Origin: Candidatus Agathobaculum merdipullorum
Lineage (GTDB): Bacteria; Bacillota; Clostridia; Oscillospirales; Butyricicoccaceae
Length of the DNA: 53,719 bases
Assembly (NCBI GenBank): GCA_019115185.1
Contig: DXDZ01000055.1
Span: 1-53,719 of the forward strand
Direction of reading: 5' to 3'
Made by a program: the position numbers and the translations under genes. Each line of letters starts with the position of its first letter. Within the stretch, counting starts at the first letter, position 1. Of this stretch, positions 52,587 to 53,719 are shown piece by piece. Below the pieces are notes generated by a model. It ran no database searches, was not told where the DNA came from, and saw only the letters and a list, made by a program, of their open reading frames with translations.

Positions 52587-52978
52587 TGGATTTTTTGCGC
52601 CGGCTTATGGCTGGACGGTACGGCAGCGATCAGCTCAATAATGCGTTGCTGCTGCTCAGCTTGCTGTTGATGGTAATCGAGTGGATCACTAGGTGGAGAT
52701 GGATGGGCTTTTTCGTCCTCGCATTGCTGATTCTGTGCTATTTTCGGATGTTCTCGCGCAACATTCAGGCGCGCTATGCAGAGAATCAATGGTTTCTCCG
52801 CAAATGGTGGCCGATATCTAATCGTTTGAAAAATGCGGGGCTGCGTTTTCGGGATCGCAAGACCCATCGGTATTTTAAATGTCCGCAATGCAAGCAGCGG
52901 CTGCGTGTGCCGCGCGGTAGAGGAAAAATCAATATCACCTGTCCGCACTGTCATCATCAGTTCATCCGCAAAAGTTGA
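52586..52978 (+). CDS. Small membrane protein with C-terminal zinc ribbon, unknown function
   Basis: A 130-residue protein with two adjacent membrane helices (about 18-34 and 40-56) followed by a basic stretch and a zinc ribbon with CPQC and CPHC at about 98-101 and 119-122. The last part is Lys/Arg/His-rich and may bind nucleic acid. The start overlaps the engB stop (ATG 52586 with GTG 52583 as alternative), so it is co-translated with a ribosome assembly factor. I do not recognise a named family; similar small proteins occur in Clostridia. Confidence 0.85.
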   Translation: MDFLRRLMAGRYGSDQLNNALLLLSLLLMVIEWITRWRWMGFFVLALLILCYFRMFSRNIQARYAENQWFLRKWWPISNRLKNAGLRFRDRKTHRYFKCPQCKQRLRVPRGRGKINITCPHCHHQFIRKS

Positions 52979-53025
52979 GTTCGTAAATATTTACAGATTT
53001 TAGCTGATAAAGTATTAGAAGATAC

Positions 53026-53053
53026 TTGCTTTTTTTCAAAAAAAAAGTATAAT
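53026..53053 (+). promoter_or_regulatory. Sigma-A-like promoter of the SCP2-domain gene
   Basis: TTGCTT at 53026-53031, 16-nt spacer with long A/T runs, TATAAT at 53048-53053. Confidence 0.75.
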
Positions 53054-53085
53054 AGAATTACAAATACGAGCAGGGGGCGATTCCA

Positions 53086-53412
53086 ATGACCGTAGATCAG
53101 TTAATTGGTAAGATCTATAACAAGCTTAGTAAAGCGGATATTGCTGGAACAGAAGGAAAAGTCGCGGTTCAGTTTAATCTGACCGGTAAGGTTACAGGCG
53201 TATTTTACATCGAGATTCTCAACGGTGTTCTGTCTGTAATGCCTTATGAGTACATCGACCGTGATGCCTGTGTTTCCGGCTCGCTGACGAATTTGGAGAA
53301 GATCCTCAATGGCAAGCTGGTTCCTCAGGTTGCTGTGGCAGAGGGAAAAATCACCGTAGAAGGAAACGTGGATAAGGTAATGCTGCTTGCTGAGCTGATG
53401 AAGCAGGCATAA
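53086..53412 (+). CDS. SCP2 sterol-binding domain protein
   Basis: A 108-residue protein that consists of only an SCP2-like domain (GKVAVQFNLTGKVTGVFYIE, DACVSGSLTNLEKILNGKL, GKITVEGNVDKVMLLAEL). Such stand-alone domains form a lipid-binding pocket; the ligand in bacteria is unknown. ATG 53086 follows GGGGGCGA. Codon usage is more A+T-rich than that of the neighbouring genes. It is monocistronic between its own promoter and terminator. Confidence 0.9.
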   Translation: MTVDQLIGKIYNKLSKADIAGTEGKVAVQFNLTGKVTGVFYIEILNGVLSVMPYEYIDRDACVSGSLTNLEKILNGKLVPQVAVAEGKITVEGNVDKVMLLAELMKQA

Positions 53413-53435
53413 GTGGAATCGACCAAAGACATACA

Positions 53436-53478
53436 AAGGCCGTCTGTTTGCTGAGAACAGACGGCCTTGATTTTATTT
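53436..53478 (+). terminator. Intrinsic terminator after the SCP2-domain gene
   Basis: AAGGCCGTCTGTT pairs with AACAGACGGCCTT (13 bp), followed by GATTTTATTT. Confidence 0.85.
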
Positions 53479-53509
53479 GAAATAAAACCATCTTTTTTGC
53501 AAAAATATG

Positions 53510-53538
53510 TTGACAAAAGTCGGTAGGGGTAGTATATT
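53510..53538 (+). promoter_or_regulatory. First of tandem strong promoters (rRNA-operon type)
   Basis: TTGACA at 53510-53515, 17-nt spacer, TATATT at 53533-53538. It is followed at 53545-53554 by GCTGCTTCGG. Confidence 0.8.
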
Positions 53539-53544
53539 AATTAA

Positions 53545-53719
53545 GCTGCTTCGGTGAGAGGCCGCCAAATCGGAAAGAATTTGAAAGAAATTTGAAAGAA
53601 ATGAAAAAACTTCTTGACAAACGTTTCTCGGTTTGATATAATAAATAGGCTGCTTCGGAAAGAAGCGGCGCGGGTCGAAAAAAGTTTGAAAAACTTGAAA
53701 AAAAGTTCTTGACAAACTG
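53545..53719 (+). repeat. Promoter-unit repeats at the right edge
   Basis: Direct repeat units each hold a GCTGCTTCGG, then an A-rich stretch with GAAAGAA/TTTGAAA motifs, then CTTGACAAAC. Units begin at 53545 and 53649; a third TTCTTGACAAAC begins at 53707. No gene is present from 53479 to the end. Confidence 0.75.
53614..53642 (+). promoter_or_regulatory. Second of tandem strong promoters
   Basis: TTGACA at 53614-53619, 17-nt spacer, TATAAT at 53637-53642, followed by the same GCTGCTTCGG at 53649-53658, exactly 104 nt after the first copy. A third TTGACA (53709-53714) starts at the window edge. Confidence 0.85.

Overview
The window looks like a piece of chromosome from a spore-forming, Gram-positive anaerobe of the class Clostridia, most likely a gut-type member of the Oscillospirales (Butyricicoccaceae or a close relative). 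The reasons are the complete spoIIIA operon, a T-box riboswitch, tandem trigger factor/clpP/clpX/lon, SLH-domain and 3D-domain surface proteins, many sigma-A type promoters (TTGACA, 17 nt, TATAAT), G+C-rich coding sequence and the Firmicutes gene order nusB-xseAB-ispA-dxs-tlyA-nadK-argR-recN. The taxon is inference. I saw no tRNA, rRNA, transposon, prophage or CRISPR array inside the window.

Layout. (1) 1-5270, minus strand: an aromatic amino acid operon, DAHP synthase-aroB-aroC-pheA-aroA, behind a T-box leader; aroA runs off the left edge. (2) 5299-10036, plus strand: spoIIIAA to spoIIIAH, with a sigma-E-like promoter back to back with the aro promoter. (3) 10060-21553: an Asp23-family gene, then nusB, a TsaD-like paralogue, xseA, xseB, ispA, a long non-coding RNA region, oapA, dxs, tlyA, nadK, argR and recN. 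(4) 21655-28888: tyrS, an apbE/NusG-II/Gx-transporter set with a small repeat lipoprotein, and a gltX-glnS pair. (5) 28981-39559: niaR and a 3D-domain protein on the minus strand, RNase J with a structured leader, a flavodoxin-ferredoxin protein, an unknown gene with birA on the minus strand, a YlmH-like S4 protein, a large SLH surface protein and a cytoplasmic GH13 enzyme. (6) 39660-45850: rplS, lepB, rbgA, rnhB, yraN, a dipeptidase, thrC and a phosphoesterase. (7) 45860-53468: tig, clpP, clpX, lon, engB, a zinc-ribbon membrane protein and an SCP2-domain protein. (8) 53510-end: tandem strong promoters that look like the front of an rRNA operon lying to the right.

The most exciting element is at 14545-15199. 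This 655-nt region between ispA and dxs carries no credible protein. Its 5' and 3' ends are exactly complementary over 8 nt, a promoter places its start at the first base of that pairing, and it is followed directly by a gene for a four-helix membrane protein. This is the genomic signature of OLE (Ornate Large Extremophilic) RNA and its partner OapA, a large membrane-associated ribonucleoprotein first described in alkaliphilic and thermophilic Firmicutes. Finding it in what looks like a gut organism is unusual. The system as such has been described; its occurrence, own promoter and terminal helix here are what deserve attention.

Genes that work together: the aro cluster makes chorismate and prephenate/phenylpyruvate and appears tuned by uncharged tRNA; ispA and dxs supply isoprenoids beside the OLE/OapA pair; tig, clpX, clpP and lon form a protein-folding and turnover block; rbgA, engB, rplS, tlyA, ylmH and RNase J serve ribosome and RNA metabolism.
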